Translations under genes and position numbers: made by a program
NCBI GenBank assembly: GCA_030867875.1
Contig: JAOWCC010000260.1
Span: 1 to 64,000, forward strand
Source of the DNA: Actinernus sp. WN-2022
Taxonomy: Eukaryota; Cnidaria; Anthozoa; Actiniaria; Actinernidae
Reading direction: 5' to 3'
Length of the DNA stretch: 64,000 bases
Notes under the pieces: model-generated
Database searches by the model: none
Seen by the model: only the letters and a program-made list of their open reading frames with translations
What the model was told of the DNA's origin: nothing
Shown: positions 1 through 10,660 of the stretch, one piece after another
Position numbering within the stretch: the first letter of the stretch is position 1
Layout of the letters: every line of letters begins with the position of its first letter

Positions 1-867
1 ACTCACTGGAGAAACTGAACCTCTTCCATGGGATGGTAGTTTGTTGGAAAATAGTTGGAAGTTGGAATTCCCATGGTTTTGTACACTTCCAACGGATGGA
101 AATATGATGGAAATACCATGAAAAATGTGTAGAAAGTCCACTTTTTCCAGTGTCTCGAACTAAGTAAAGTTCAATATCGGAGAGGGTGTCGATCACACGT
201 TGAAGTTATTAATTCGTTGAACCGACAGCATCCCTTATCACAGGCTTCCCGCTCCATATATATTGTCCGCTTATTAGTCTGTTGGGTTACCTGTGGTGTA
301 TATGATAAAAAATTCATAAGCGATCTCAGAAGAGTTTATATAATTGCTCCGTGTGAATTCTCTTTTCCGAATCCTACGACATAAATCTTCAAAAATAAAA
401 GATTGATACTTAATTAAGTTATGTACCTTCTAAAGCAGTTTATTAAGCCTCGAAGTTTTGACGGTTGGAGAGTGTGTCCTGCAAACGGCCTATTCATGCA
501 TGACTGGGAAACCTGTGGATTAACCTTTCGTGTGGAACGAAACGTCGCCTCTCGACATCAACATTTGGGCATCAAAGCCAAATGTTGACGCTTTCTCAGT
601 GTAAGCATATTAATAAGTCATTGCCTTTGATCGTTTTGCTGTTAAGATAAGGTAAGGATCTTTGCAGTTTTGTAGAAGAATGGCACTAAGGTAACCTGAG
701 CACGCAATGGACTGTTCTACCTTTTGCGTTATCTTCGTTGCCATTTCAAATTCTGCAACGCTCTAAACAAGATTTTCTCTTTTATTTCGTCAAGTTCCAT
801 ATTTTATATTGTCTTGAGACCTAGAGAGATTCTTGGTTCTTACACCAAATGCAGTCCGCGACTCGGA
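1..867. repeat. Dispersed repeat family, copy A (left part)
   Basis: This stretch aligns by eye with 30295-31000 (copy B) and 56860-57480 (copy C). Shared landmarks are the block 'ctcttccatgggatgg', 'cgttgaaccgac', 'cgacatcaacatttggc', 'gataaggtaaggatctttgc' and 'tcaagttccat'. The copy starts before the window edge and resumes at 2182-2250 after an inserted TIR transposon. No open frame is conserved between the three copies, so I treat it as a non-coding interspersed repeat of unknown class. Only short ORFs occur and none looks real. Confidence 0.7.
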
Positions 868-993
868 CGGTGTAAAGTGCAGGTTCACAGGTTAACGTTC
901 GCAGCTTGACAGGTTCGCAGAAAAAAAAAATGGAAATATGTAAACACAAAAAATGGTTTGATGTGTGACTCAAAATATTATTAAACATTAAGC

Positions 994-1270
994 TTATTAT
1001 CATGAAAATGTACGCTCTGCATTGAAATAAATAAAAGAAAAGCAGAAAGTAAAGAAAAACACGCAAGGGCTAATTAAAGCTCTAAAATAACTTAACGAAA
1101 GACTCAAATGACAGTTGGTTTGCACTGTGAATTATTATCATGAAAATGTACGCTCTGCATTGAAATAAACAAAAGAAGAGCAGAAAGTAAAGAAAAACAC
1201 GCAAGGGCTAATTAAAGTTTTAAAATAACTTAACGAAAGACTCAAATGGCAGTTGGTTTGCACTGTGAAT
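994..1270. repeat. Tandem duplication, two 138-bp units
   Basis: Two adjacent copies (994-1131 and 1132-1270) of a segment starting 'ttattatcatgaaaatgtac' and containing 'agaaaaacacgcaagggc'. They differ at a handful of bases. The duplication lies inside the 1.3-kb TIR transposon. Confidence 0.85.
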
Positions 1271-1471
1271 TAACCGCTACGCGGCTGGGCAGTCCGATAT
1301 CGCGCTCACAATAATAAGTTGAAATATGCGTGGTAGCGTTTCCCGCTCGACTTCGATGATTTCCGTTTAACTAGCTGGGTAGACTTCACCGTTTGCAACC
1401 TGAAATGTTATTGGTTACCCAAACAATAGCCTTAACCCCTAAAACAATAGACCCTTTGCACGTGACGTCAT

Positions 1472-1546
1472 AGCCGCCATGTTGGTGTACAGTTAACAAT
1501 AGATTCTTCGTTAGCTTCTTTTGTTCTGTACACCAACATGGCCGCC
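1472..1546. repeat. Short inverted repeat (hairpin) within the TIR transposon
   Basis: The arm 'gccgccatgttggtgtac' at 1473-1490 faces 'gtacaccaacatggccgcc' at 1528-1546 across a loop of roughly 37 nt. It looks like a small nested hairpin element or a cruciform-forming site. Confidence 0.7.
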
Positions 1547-2250
1547 ATGCCCTTTGTTATTTGAATCTCTGGGGATTGAGTGCAAACCATCTATACAAAC
1601 CCTAAAACAGTGAAGTCTTACCGAACTAGCTATCAGTAGAATCTCTCGTACAGCAACCGATTTAAGATATTTCTCATCTCTTTATCGTTGTTATTCCCGT
1701 CGCCTGAGATATTATTGAAATAGATTCAAAGAAATCGGTTTCTGTTGCTTATTTTCAGGCTAAAATTACTACAAACAAGGTGAATATATTTTTCCCCAGC
1801 CAATAAACATGTTAGTATAGTCACGCTTGACCAATCAGAAGCAAGTGATTCCACGGTAGCAAAATACGACTTCTTCATCAAGACAAAACCATTCCGGGTT
1901 TTAATGGTGCTGTTTGTGATATTGATCAAAGAGACGTTAAAGTTTTGCAATTCTCTACTGGTAGCAATTCTTTTTATTTGGCCTTTCGCTATGTACACGC
2001 GTTGGTCCTTCCAAAACCGGATCCAGTTTTCAAAGAAAAACATAGCTACAAAAACCCGGATTTCAAAGTAAAATTGGCCTCAAAATTATGCCATGAAATA
2101 TAAAACGTTAACTCATATCTATATTTTATTTATTTTAATTTTTCTGCCAACCTGCTACCTGCCAACCTGCACTTTACACCGTTTGCGCGGTCCTCGGATT
2201 TCTCTCGCAGTACGTCGAAATTAGATATCCTGGAATTTGAAGATGTGCTG

Positions 2251-3505
2251 TCGGTCTTGAATTTTTGCTGCCAAGCGAGTGAGCATTAGCGAACGAGCGA
2301 AGGCAGCCGTACTATTCAAGGCAAGCTTTGAGAATCACGGATTATCCTACCGGTTTGACTAGTTTTTGTAATCCAACCAATCATGAATGTAATTGGTACA
2401 AACCAGTTTTGCACATGAGCCAATAAGCAACGACGCAGTGTTAAAACTGGTTTAAACTGGCTTAACCGTGGTAATGACGCAGTGATTAATACAACGCCAG
2501 ATCGAGACGAGAGCGATAGACTTCAGAGGTAAGAGGAAAGAGATTTACGTACTATATTATTATACGATTTCATCGTACGAGTGTTCATGAACCACGAGAG
2601 CTTCGTTCCATTTGCAACAATTCATCACGTTGATCAGTTGAGCAACCTCCTCGCGTCAAAATGGCGTCTTCGACAGGCCCTTCGGTTTATTTCAACGCAA
2701 AGAAAGCCGTACAAATACTCTGGTCTCGCGGAATTGAAAAAAAGGACTGGCACGAGAAACGCTCGCCGATCACTCGCTTCGCTCGCCATCGGAAATAGCT
2801 CGCTCTGCTCGCAAGGCTTTTTTAGGTCTCCCTTCGAAGCGCCTGTTTTGCAAGCTATATTCCCTTTGGCAGCATTCGCATAACCTTTGGTTAAACCTAG
2901 TATAATAAACTAGTAGGAACAAGAAGGCTTGGCTGCAACAGTTGAATACTCGAGCTGAACTCTTTTATAACCTGTTTGCATAAATGATCACACTAAATAC
3001 GATATTTTGAAGGGTGGTATGAATTGGTTCAGACCCGAGGATCCAAACTCTAAATCCCCGCTGAAGGAATCGGAGGAGTGCAACGCGGGTGAATAACGTG
3101 GCGTGATTTAGTGTCACGACATACTTCTTCTCGTACCGGCCACGCAAAAAATCCGAGCCAACGGCCAAACGCTGGTTTGAACAGCGAAGGCAAAACCCTC
3201 CAAAATCACTAAGATTTGACGTTTCAAGCAGCATGAATTATAAAACACACCAGTTAAGATAAATTCGTGTTTATTTCGTATTCAAATATGCACGTTCTTT
3301 GCGAACCTTTCGGTACATTAAAATCATCATACTTTTCCAATAAAATTAAATACAAACACCTTGTGTGGGTTCCCTGTGTTCGCAAATACCGGACGAAGTT
3401 TAAATGATTGAGGATAGATTCACAATAACAGAATAATGTGGATTGGAAGTGATACATACTAGCCACACAGGAATTCGTCGAAGTACTTTTAATATTACCC
3501 GGGGA
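2251..3505. other. No convincing gene; candidate first exon at 2661
   Basis: Mostly unassigned sequence with short ORFs. An ATG at 2661 in a favourable context (tcaaaATGg) opens a 45-codon frame to a TAG at 2796-2798 (start MASSTGPSVYFNAKK). Its first 33 or so codons read like ordinary protein before turning into arginine-rich sequence. I do not recognise it. A longer overlapping ORF in another frame (2581-2883) is no better supported. It could be the first exon of an unannotated gene or a transposon fragment. Confidence 0.25.
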
Positions 3506-3537
3506 AGGGGGGGGGGGGGGGGGGGTGGGGGGGGGGA
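3506..3537. repeat. Poly-G tract
   Basis: Nearly uninterrupted G run broken by one A or T. It is followed by 'gattccggtacgcaaaatgatggggg' and by 'aaaggtacg' motifs that recur at 3648 and 9196. It resembles the other G-tract repeats in the window near 31506, 32665, 35280, 44533 and 57678. Confidence 0.9.
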
Positions 3538-3661
3538 TTCCGGTACGCAAAATGATGGGGGTTCTCTAAAAGGTACGCATAAATTAAAATTATCAAGTGA
3601 TCCCTTATGTGTAAAAATAACCTAAAATTATAATTTTGAACCCCTAAAAGGTACGACTCGG

Positions 3662-3980
3662 TGTTGCGGATTCTCCCGCTACACTTCTAAAACCCAAGAG
3701 TCCAAGCACCACACCAATCTTTGTTGCACCTTCCACGCTCTTTATTCGTCAACAGTCTATTACAATCTGATCTCCTTTCCGTTTTGACCCTTACATGTAT
3801 TTGATTGACAAGCTAATTACGACTCATATTATAGGCTAAATATAATTCTTTGGCATACAACTAAATCATGCCGCTTGCGGATACAAGATTAAAGAGCTTA
3901 TCCAATTAACAATGGCTTCTTTTATGCGGCTATCTACGTAATACGTGCCGTTTCCGGTCTTATGACAAATATATCCGACA
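3662..3980 (-). repeat. BEL/Pao 3' LTR
   Basis: 319 bp. It matches 8827-9154 along its length, with an indel near 'ttttgacc...acatgtatttgattgac' and a short extra piece near 'gcggctatctac'. It is the 3' LTR in element orientation. TG...CA ends are visible on both strands. Confidence 0.93.
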
Positions 3981-3995
3981 CTCACCCCTCCCTGG
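3981..3995 (-). promoter_or_regulatory. Polypurine tract of the BEL/Pao element
   Basis: On the minus strand this reads ccagggaggggtgag and directly abuts the TGTCGGATAT start of the 3' LTR. That is where the plus-strand primer of an LTR retrotransposon must lie. Confidence 0.75.
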
Positions 3996-4059
3996 ACTAA
4001 GCAAGAGTCCCAGGACTTAACCGTCGGATTCTTCATCCGATGCGCTGTGTACCATTTCC

Positions 4060-4356
4060 CTATTTCTCCACGTTGCGTCTAGTGCGGCTGCGCGTTGCGA
4101 GCGTGCGCGTGGCGTAGCACCTGCTGCATGCCTGAACGTTCCTAGCACACACACTCGTTACGTCGGGCGTAGCCGCTTTAATCTCTATAGGGTACAACTT
4201 CTGAACTGGTCTAGATAAGTGAACTGGTTTACCCTTAGTAATCACTCTCACTCTCGCACCGCGAATCTCGTTGTCTCTGCCTTTAACTAAGTCCTCGACT
4301 ATAGCAGTCTTCCAGCTACCTCGCTTCGTTCCCTCTCCCGTCAACCAGTACAACAT
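4060..4356 (-). pseudogene. BEL/Pao pol C-terminal domain (DUF5641-like) fragment
   Basis: 98-codon frame with the hallmark block of the C-terminal domain that follows BEL/Pao integrase: 'KRGSWKTAIVEDLVKGRDNE', 'IRGARVRVITKGKPVHLSRP' and 'VQKLYPIE'. It is out of frame with the integrase ORF, which ends about 100 bp away, so at least one frameshift separates them. In the family this segment is part of the same polyprotein, and its role is unclear. Its ATG is probably not a true start. Confidence 0.85.
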
Positions 4357-4454
4357 CCCCTACCTGAGCCTTCCTACCTGCTACTGTGACTGATCGTGAT
4401 GTGTCTCTCTTAGATCGGTGAGGTACTCCCTTTTCCATCTTTGCCAAAAGTGCT

Positions 4455-5993
4455 CTAACTTAGTACACAGATAACGATACCTCCTTGTGCAGTCATACTC
4501 ACCTTCATCTCCTTCGTCTGGATCATCTGGCATGGAACTGATGCGTCTGCCGTACCGCATATCAAGTGCGATGGTGTCAATACCTCCTCACCTGGTTCGT
4601 CGTACTCGTACGTCAGTGGTCTAGAATTCAGCGTACACTCTATCTCTACTAGGACTGTTGCTAGCTCATCAAGAGTCAATCTAGCATTACCTATCACTTT
4701 ATTCAGGCATTTCTTCACGCTACCTACCATTTTCTCATAAAACCCTCCCCACCAGGGAGCTCTCTCTAGATTGAAGCGCCATTCTATTCTCTGTCTATCA
4801 AGGTCTGCTCTTACCTCTGGGTGTTCATACAGCTTATTTACTTCTTTCTGGATGGCTTTGAAGGTCTGGGCGTTGTCGGATACTATCAGGTCAGGTGCCC
4901 CCCTCCTTGCCGTGAATTTCCTCAGACAGAGCCTAAAGGTATCTACCGATAGATCCTGTACCAGTTCTAATTGTATAGCTCTCGTGATACAACAAGAAAA
5001 AAAGCACAATATGCACCTTAGACATACCCCTCTATTTTTCACGAACAGCGGCCCGGCGAAATCCACTCCTACCTTCGAAAACGGCGCTGCCTGCTGTACC
5101 CTGAAATCTGGCATTTTGGCGGTTGGTGGTGCTGGATATGGCCTACCTTCTACTCTCTTGCACACGACACACTGTTTCAGTAACCTTTTCACAACCTGCC
5201 TCCCTTTTGGAACCCAAAATATCGTCCTCAACTCTGCCAAAGTACCTCTTACCCCCATGTGATGTACGTTTTCATGACACAACTGAATCAACAAATGCGT
5301 CAGCTGGTGATCCTTTGGGAGGATGATTGGCTCTTTGGCCTCCGCCAGCAGGTCGACATTATCTAGCCTCTTCTTGCATCTCAACAGGCCCTTGTTGTCT
5401 TCTGCAATTCCAAACCTGGCCTGCAGTTGTTCGTAGTTGCGCTGCTTCTTGAGCTGTGTTTGCGCCACTACAATCCAGTCGTTCTCCGCCTCTCTTATCT
5501 CTCGGACTGTGAGCCATTTTGACGTCTCTCTTTCCCTACTTTGTTTGCGCGCATTGTCACAGAACCGTTTGACCCACGCTGTCACTCTAAACAACTTAAT
5601 AGTGTGGCTGTAATTCTTAATGTCGATCACCCTGTCTAGTCCCAGGTTCACACTCACCTCAACTGTCATCACTGCGTCCTTTTTCTCCTCTTCCCTACTC
5701 TCGCTGTTTGCTATTATTGGTTCCTGTTCTGGCCAGCAGTCTTCTTCCTGTGTCAGCCATGGCGGCCCTTTCCACCACAGCTCGCTCACTTTTAGTTGCG
5801 AGGCGCGCACCCCGCGCGACCCCAAATCTGCTGGGTTCTCCTCTCCTGGAACGTGACCCCAAGCACTCTTATCACTCAACTCTAGTACCTCATTCACCCG
5901 GTTGCGTACAAATTGCTTCCACTCACCGCGATTCGCGATCCAGTACAGGGCTGTCATGCTATCGAGCCAATATTGTGATTGCCCGATACTCAC
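4455..5993 (-). pseudogene. BEL/Pao pol: RNase H end, zinc-binding domain and integrase
   Basis: 512-codon open frame. It begins at the last part of RNase H (YWLDSMTALYWI, residues 8-19), then runs through an H2C2 zinc-binding region (HENVHHMGVRG followed by CVVCKR) and a DDE integrase core. The first Asp is in 'KVGVDFAGP', the second in 'IVSDNAQTF', and the Glu is in 'APWWGGFYEKMVGSVKK'. The catalytic triad therefore looks present. The frame is continuous with the upstream RT/RNase H segment except for one TGA at 5997-5999, so the apparent start at 5993 is an artefact of that stop. The C-terminal end is frameshifted before the DUF5641-like part. Confidence 0.9.
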
Positions 5994-5996
5994 CTG

Positions 5997-6800
5997 TCAT
6001 GCTAGCGCACCCTTCACCGTACACATAAGCTGAGCCAATATGCGCGCACCCATCAGCTCAAGTCGTGGGATGGTCAGCTCCTTCAGCGGTGCAACTCGTG
6101 TTTTAGATGTCATAATTCTAGCATACGTACCTGTACTAGTGCTGTACACCATGTACACAACAGCGCAATAGGCCTTTTTACTGGCGTCTGCGAACCCATG
6201 CAGGGAACACTCAAACACTTCCTCTCTGACGTTCTGATAAAGACAGCGATGAACACTGATACAACGACTACTCACCATGTCCTCGATCCAGGCCTCCACC
6301 CCGCGCTTCACGTTGCCTAGTAACGCGTCGTCCCAGCCTATCTCATCTTTGCAAGCCTCTTGAAATAACATTTTGATACGTACCGTCACTGGGCCGATTA
6401 TTCCAAGAGGGTCAAACACTCCAGCTAACAGGCGTAAAGTGTTGCGTTTGGTTGCTGGCAGTCCCTTGGCGTGCTCTGCTATTGCATTCAAATCAAAACT
6501 AATCTCGTCCGACTCAAAATCCCACTTTAGGCCTAGCACTTTCTGTCCTTTACTGCCCATCCCCATACCTACCGAGGATTGTGCGTAACTGGCATCTTCT
6601 TCGCGAACCTGCCCCTCGCTCTCACTCTTACAATCTTCGCTTTCTAAGATAGCTGACCTTACCTCGGGGTCGTTGGTGAGCCATTTCCGGAGTTTAAATC
6701 CCCCTTCAAGCATTATGTCGCTCGCCTTACGGTACAAGTCCACTACTTCTGTCGTCTCCTTTCCTCCTGTAACTAAATCATCAACATAAAATGAGTGCTT
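5997..6800 (-). pseudogene. BEL/Pao pol: C-terminal half of reverse transcriptase and start of RNase H
   Basis: The minus-strand frame carries the RT active-site box YVDDL (about 6776-6790), then 'LYRKASDIMLEGGFKLRKW' and the thumb/connection. RNase H starts around 'LHGFADASKKAYCAVVYM', whose Asp is a probable catalytic residue. Just upstream of YVDDL the frame shifts, consistent with loss of about 4 nt near 6795. The RT fingers and first palm motif are absent because of a deletion near 6880. An in-frame TGA at 5997-5999 separates this part from the integrase frame. Confidence 0.9.
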
Positions 6801-6852
6801 AGCTTCTCCGCGAACTCAGGATCCGCGTTCACATACTTACTTATGTGGTCCC

Positions 6853-7635
6853 TCAGTGTGGCACTTTCATTGGCCCTGAAAGCACCCAGCCGAGCTCCGT
6901 CTCTACAGCGACCGGCTCGTAGCACCTACCTCTAATATTGCACCCTTTTTGGAAGTCACACAAATAATCAGCTCCCACTAAAATGTCGATTTTTAGCGCG
7001 CCATTCTTAGTGTTTACATCGGAAAACCATAAACCCTTGAGGTGCGGATATTGGTTCCTTGCCAATTCTACATGACCATTCGGGATCATCGATATCTCAG
7101 GCACTACGTACGCCTCGATCCTTATCTCTTTATCCACTCTATCACTCACCGGACATACAACAATCTCTACTACGTCACGCAATTCCGACACGTTTTGCGC
7201 GCACTGACCAAACGTGTTGATACCGAGCCATTCCTGTCGTATCACAGGATGTTTCGCGTGACTCGCCGCTGCGGTTGTGATAAACGAGCGATGACTACCC
7301 GCGTCAAACCAAAGCCTGGCTCTGTACTGCGCGCGCCCTCGAATAATACCCTGCGCGGTTTGCAATGCTACTTTCCCTCCCGATCCCACATGCAAATTAC
7401 CGCTCTGACAAGCTAGAATTAGAGGGTAATTCTGGACTAGGCCTATCCCCCTCACTTGGGACTTTAAACCCTCTAGGTTCTTGGGACCTCTGCGTTTGCT
7501 GCGTTTTGTTTTCGGACTTATGGCCCTCACAGATAGAAACGTGATGTCCGCTCCCACATGACTTATGAATCCCATTCTTATCTTTACAATTAAAAGCCCT
7601 GTGGTTTTTACGCAAGCATTTATAACATCTAGCAT
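6853..7635 (-). pseudogene. BEL/Pao aspartic protease region (DUF1758-like)
   Basis: 260-codon frame overlapping the end of gag in another frame. The protease core starts around 'LQTAQGIIRG' and 'RARLWFDAGSHRSFI' (about residues 94-122). The active-site loop reads Asp-Ala-Gly-Ser where most retropepsins have Asp-Ser/Thr-Gly. 'LVGADYLCDF' and 'TELGWVLSGP' are typical of the DUF1758 peptidase family and its junction with RT. After GWVLSGP the sequence jumps directly to a region only about 30 codons ahead of YVDDL, so roughly the first half of RT is missing. Whether the gag/protease frame change is a programmed frameshift or a lesion cannot be decided here. Confidence 0.85.
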
Positions 7636-8728
7636 ACCTAAATAACAGTACCTTACGCGCTTTCGGTTCCGGTGCGTGGTCGGTGCCTAAACAATACGCA
7701 CAAGCCCCTTTGTCCAGCTTGGTCAACAAGGCACTTGCGGTCGCCCCTCCGTTCAACTTGTTTCCTTTGTTTCCGGACTTCGTGCTTGTGGAATTCGAGT
7801 GTTCCTCTCTAAGTTCGATTTCCTTTCTCATGTACTCCATTAGTTCTCCCATGCCCCAATCATTAAATTCGCGATCTTTCGTAATAGTTAGGCGAAACGC
7901 CTCCGGCACCTTCTGCAATAGCGCCGGCACCACAATAGCGGAGTACTTGTTTTCATTCACTCCCAGCGCATCCAACCCTCTATAGTTAGACTCGCATCCA
8001 TCATAAAACGTGCGCAATCTTGTAGTGTCCCTGTCGTTAAAAACTGGCGACAAATTCAGCAGATCATTGATGTGAGCCCTCTGGATCACATTTTCCTTCC
8101 CATATCGCTTCTTTAGCAGTTGCACTGCCGCCCCATAATTCGCTGATGTCAAAGCGAACCCAGCGACAGTGCTCTGTGCTGGTTCCAATAAAAGGCACTT
8201 CAAATACGCGAACTTGTCCACGTCGGCAAGCGCTTCGTTCCGGTGAATTGAACTTTCGTAGGAATCCCAAAACTCCTGCCATTCGATCACTTTCCCACTG
8301 AACTTTTTGATTTCAAGCTTTGGTAGCTTGGCCCTAAATCTTAGCGTACTCGAAGCGCTGGATACGTGGCTGACCGCGGGTGAAGAAATCACAGGTTGGT
8401 ACGTTGGTGGAACCTCTTCCTTGACCAGTAATTCCTCGAGGCGAAACCTAATCGAAGTTAACTCCTCTCGGAATGCATCACCCTCAGTAATTTCTTTCTC
8501 CAGGTCTCCGTCCTCCTGATCGCCCACTAATTCAATTACGTCTTCATCTAGGTGTTTCAGGAGTTCGAGTTTTTCTTTCACACTCGCGATCATTTGTTTT
8601 GCCCATGCCTTTTCACTCTCCGCGTGAAAATCGTCTGCGGCCAATCTATCTGTTACTTTTCGGATAAGTTTCGTCACAACTCCTCGATGTCCCGCTCTTA
8701 TCTTATTCTTCTTTGTCAATTCTGACAT
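7397..8728 (-). pseudogene. BEL/Pao gag-like protein
   Basis: 443-codon frame starting MSELTKKNKIRAG. Residues 1-100 are charged and helical. Around residues 130-250 it matches the DUF1759 gag domain of BEL/Pao elements (LPKLEIKKFSGKVIEWQEFW, then LLEPAQSTVAGFALT and LLKKRYGKE). The C-terminal third holds cysteine/histidine knuckles: CAYCLGTDH, which lacks a final Cys; CYKCLRKNHRAFNC, a regular CX2CX4HX4C; and CGSGHHVSIC. The likely role is the capsid/nucleocapsid of the retrotransposon particle. The ORF is intact in length, unlike pol. It lies about 100 bp inside the 5' LTR and primer site. Confidence 0.9.
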
Positions 8729-8807
8729 TGCTTCGCTTGGTACTCTTTAGTTATGGCTGGCTCGTCTTCAATCTACGATCTCTGTGTACAATCCACGATC
8801 TCGACTA

Positions 8808-8824
8808 TCCGGCTCGAAGGACCA
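8808..8824 (-). promoter_or_regulatory. Primer-binding site complementary to tRNA-Tyr 3' end
   Basis: The + strand reads tccggctcgaaggacca, identical to the 3' end of animal tRNA-Tyr including CCA as I recall it. The element's minus strand is therefore complementary over 17 nt, two bases after the 5' LTR. The position is exactly right for minus-strand priming. The tRNA identity rests on remembered sequence, not a search. Confidence 0.8.
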
Positions 8825-8826
8825 AT

Positions 8827-9154
8827 TGTTGCGGATTCTCCCGCTACACTTCTAAAACCCAAGAGTCCAAGCACCACACCAATCTTTGTTGCAACTTCAC
8901 GCTCTTTATTCGTCAACAGTCTATTACAATCTGATCTCCTTTTCGTTTTGACCTCGCTAAAACATCTAAGGTTTACATGTATTTGATTGACAAGCTAATT
9001 ACGACTCGTATTACATGCTAAATATAATTCTTGGCATACAACTAAATCATGCCGCTTGCGGATACAAGATTAAAGAGCTTATCCAATTAACAATGGCTTC
9101 TTTTATATGGCGTAATACGTGCCGTTTCCGGTCTTATGACAAATATATCCGACA
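8827..9154 (-). repeat. BEL/Pao 5' LTR
   Basis: 328 bp, matching 3662-3980. It is the 5' LTR in element orientation and should carry the element's promoter. It is followed on the + strand by the CTCGG target duplication. Confidence 0.93.
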
Positions 9155-9159
9155 CTCGG

Positions 9160-10660
9160 GTCGGCGTAGCTAACTCGTGCGAACAGGACCCCTAAAAGGT
9201 ACGATTACGAGAATATTTACCCCTAGGGACTTCTTCCAAGTGCAGGCAAACGGTGTGAAAAAATTCGTGCAGAACTTTCAGTCATACAAAAAAATTCGAT
9301 CCAGAAATAATTGCCCAACCGCCGCCCTCCCCCCCCCCCCAATATAACGGTCCATCCCTTACATGAAATCAACAAATATGATATAGTAAGATAGTCTAAC
9401 CGGCTAACCGACTCCTGACACAATGCAATGGCGTGTGTACTGGAAGTGTTTAGCGTAAGTTATATTTTGATAAAAAAGGCAATAATATCTCATGGATCTC
9501 AGTTAATTTCTCAAACCGATGAGCACAATTATACCTATTGTCGAGAAAGTGCCAAAACTGACAGTCACAGGCAGCTCGAGCCATGGATTCGTGTGACGAA
9601 AACAAATATGGTCGCCGAAAGAGCATTGATCGAAGCAGAAAAACGGAATAAAAACAATAATCAAAAGCCCAGTTATTTGAATGTCTGGTTGTAGTGAATT
9701 TATGGTCTGAAGAGCCTACTATAGCTGGGCGAGGAAACAGTTGGTTTTTATATCTAAGAACACAGGAAACTACAGTCTACTACAGAGAACAGACATGGAC
9801 AAAATATATTGCTCTTAGACACACCATAGACTGATAGAGTTCTAAAATTAAAAAATGAACAGCCTTTTCCACGGACAACATTTATTTCTAACTGCGTTTG
9901 AATACCTGGTCTTACCTCGTTCAGTCGTTTGACTTCGCCTGGCGATAGGTTTTAACATTCCTGTATTCTGTAAACTCGATGGCTTGCTTGCCTAGGTTTT
10001 CCCTAAAATAGATTCCGGTAAACTCCGATGGCTTGCTCGCCCGCCCCGATGGCTTGCTCGACCAGGTTTTCCCTAAAACAGATTCCCGTAAACTCGATGG
10101 CTTGCTCGCCCAACTAAGTGTTTCGGACGCGCGCGTGCGCGCGCTCCATATTAGGATGTCAATCGAGGGCGCATGGGAAAGAGCGTTACACACACACACA
10201 CACTTAGCGTATTATTATATAAGATAGGGATAATAACTTTACGGTAAATAGTATGCCGACGTTTGATGTCACTTTCTCCTACTGATAAGTAGGTCAGTTG
10301 CACAACTCTGTCCCACATGAGTAGCACGGTTCTGGTCTGGTATGCAATTTCCCACTTGTGTCGACGACAATAAAAAAGACACAGAGCCGAATCTTGCCTT
10401 CAGTCAGTTATATTTAGATGCAGTCGCCTCAATGGCACGTGATATCATGCAATATACTCAAAGAGAATGCACATGCTTTGCAGTTAAGTTTACTCACATA
10501 TCTAGACTATTATGCATCACAAATAATTGGATGATGCTCTACCTAACATTTGGGCGTAATTACTAAAGACATGAAGCGTGTTTATTTTGTTTAATTGTTG
10601 CTTGACAAGAGTGAAGTAATTTTGATTGACAATAAAGGGGTGGAACCTATCAGTTAAGGA
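9160..10660. other. Intergenic region, no gene recognised
   Basis: Includes a C tract at 9330-9340, an unrecognised 88-codon ORF at 9428-9694 and AT-rich DNA. At 9960-10115 there is an imperfect direct repeat of 'cgatggcttgct' and 'ggttttccctaaaa' (three or four units). An alternating 'gcgcgcgtgcgcgcgc' stretch lies at 10128-10143 and a (CA)n run at 10188-10202. The alternating purine-pyrimidine stretch could adopt Z-DNA. Nothing here supports a gene. Confidence 0.5.

Larger units (their letters stand above)
868..2181. mobile_element. Non-autonomous TIR DNA transposon (1.3 kb) inside repeat copy A
   Basis: An 18-bp perfect terminal inverted repeat, cggtgtaaagtgcaggtt, starts at 868 and its reverse complement ends at 2181. 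Copies B and C of the surrounding repeat run straight from the left flank (near 'tggttctt') to the right flank ('atttctctcgca'), so this segment is an insertion. Sub-terminal 'caggtt' and 'aacctg' motifs repeat near both ends. There is no transposase ORF; the 105-aa minus-strand ORF at 1726-2043 resembles nothing I know. A target-site duplication is not clear: the flanks look only roughly alike (actcgga versus cctcgga). The superfamily is undetermined. Confidence 0.75.
3657..9159 (-). mobile_element. BEL/Pao-type LTR retrotransposon, structurally complete but decayed
   Basis: The element lies on the minus strand. Two LTRs (3662-3980 and 8827-9154) begin TGTTGCGG and end CCGACA on the + strand, and are flanked by a 5-bp target-site duplication CTCGG (3657-3661 and 9155-9159). 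Between them, in element order, are a primer-binding site, gag, aspartic protease, reverse transcriptase, RNase H, integrase and a C-terminal DUF5641-like domain, which is the BEL/Pao order. The LTRs differ by small indels and substitutions (319 versus 328 bp). Coding is broken by a large internal reverse transcriptase deletion, frameshifts and an in-frame TGA, so the copy should be non-autonomous. Confidence 0.93.

Noticed and set aside
4771..5262. 163-codon + strand ORF and other + strand ORFs within 4455-8728
   Set aside because: Opposite-strand shadows of the BEL/Pao gag-pol frames.
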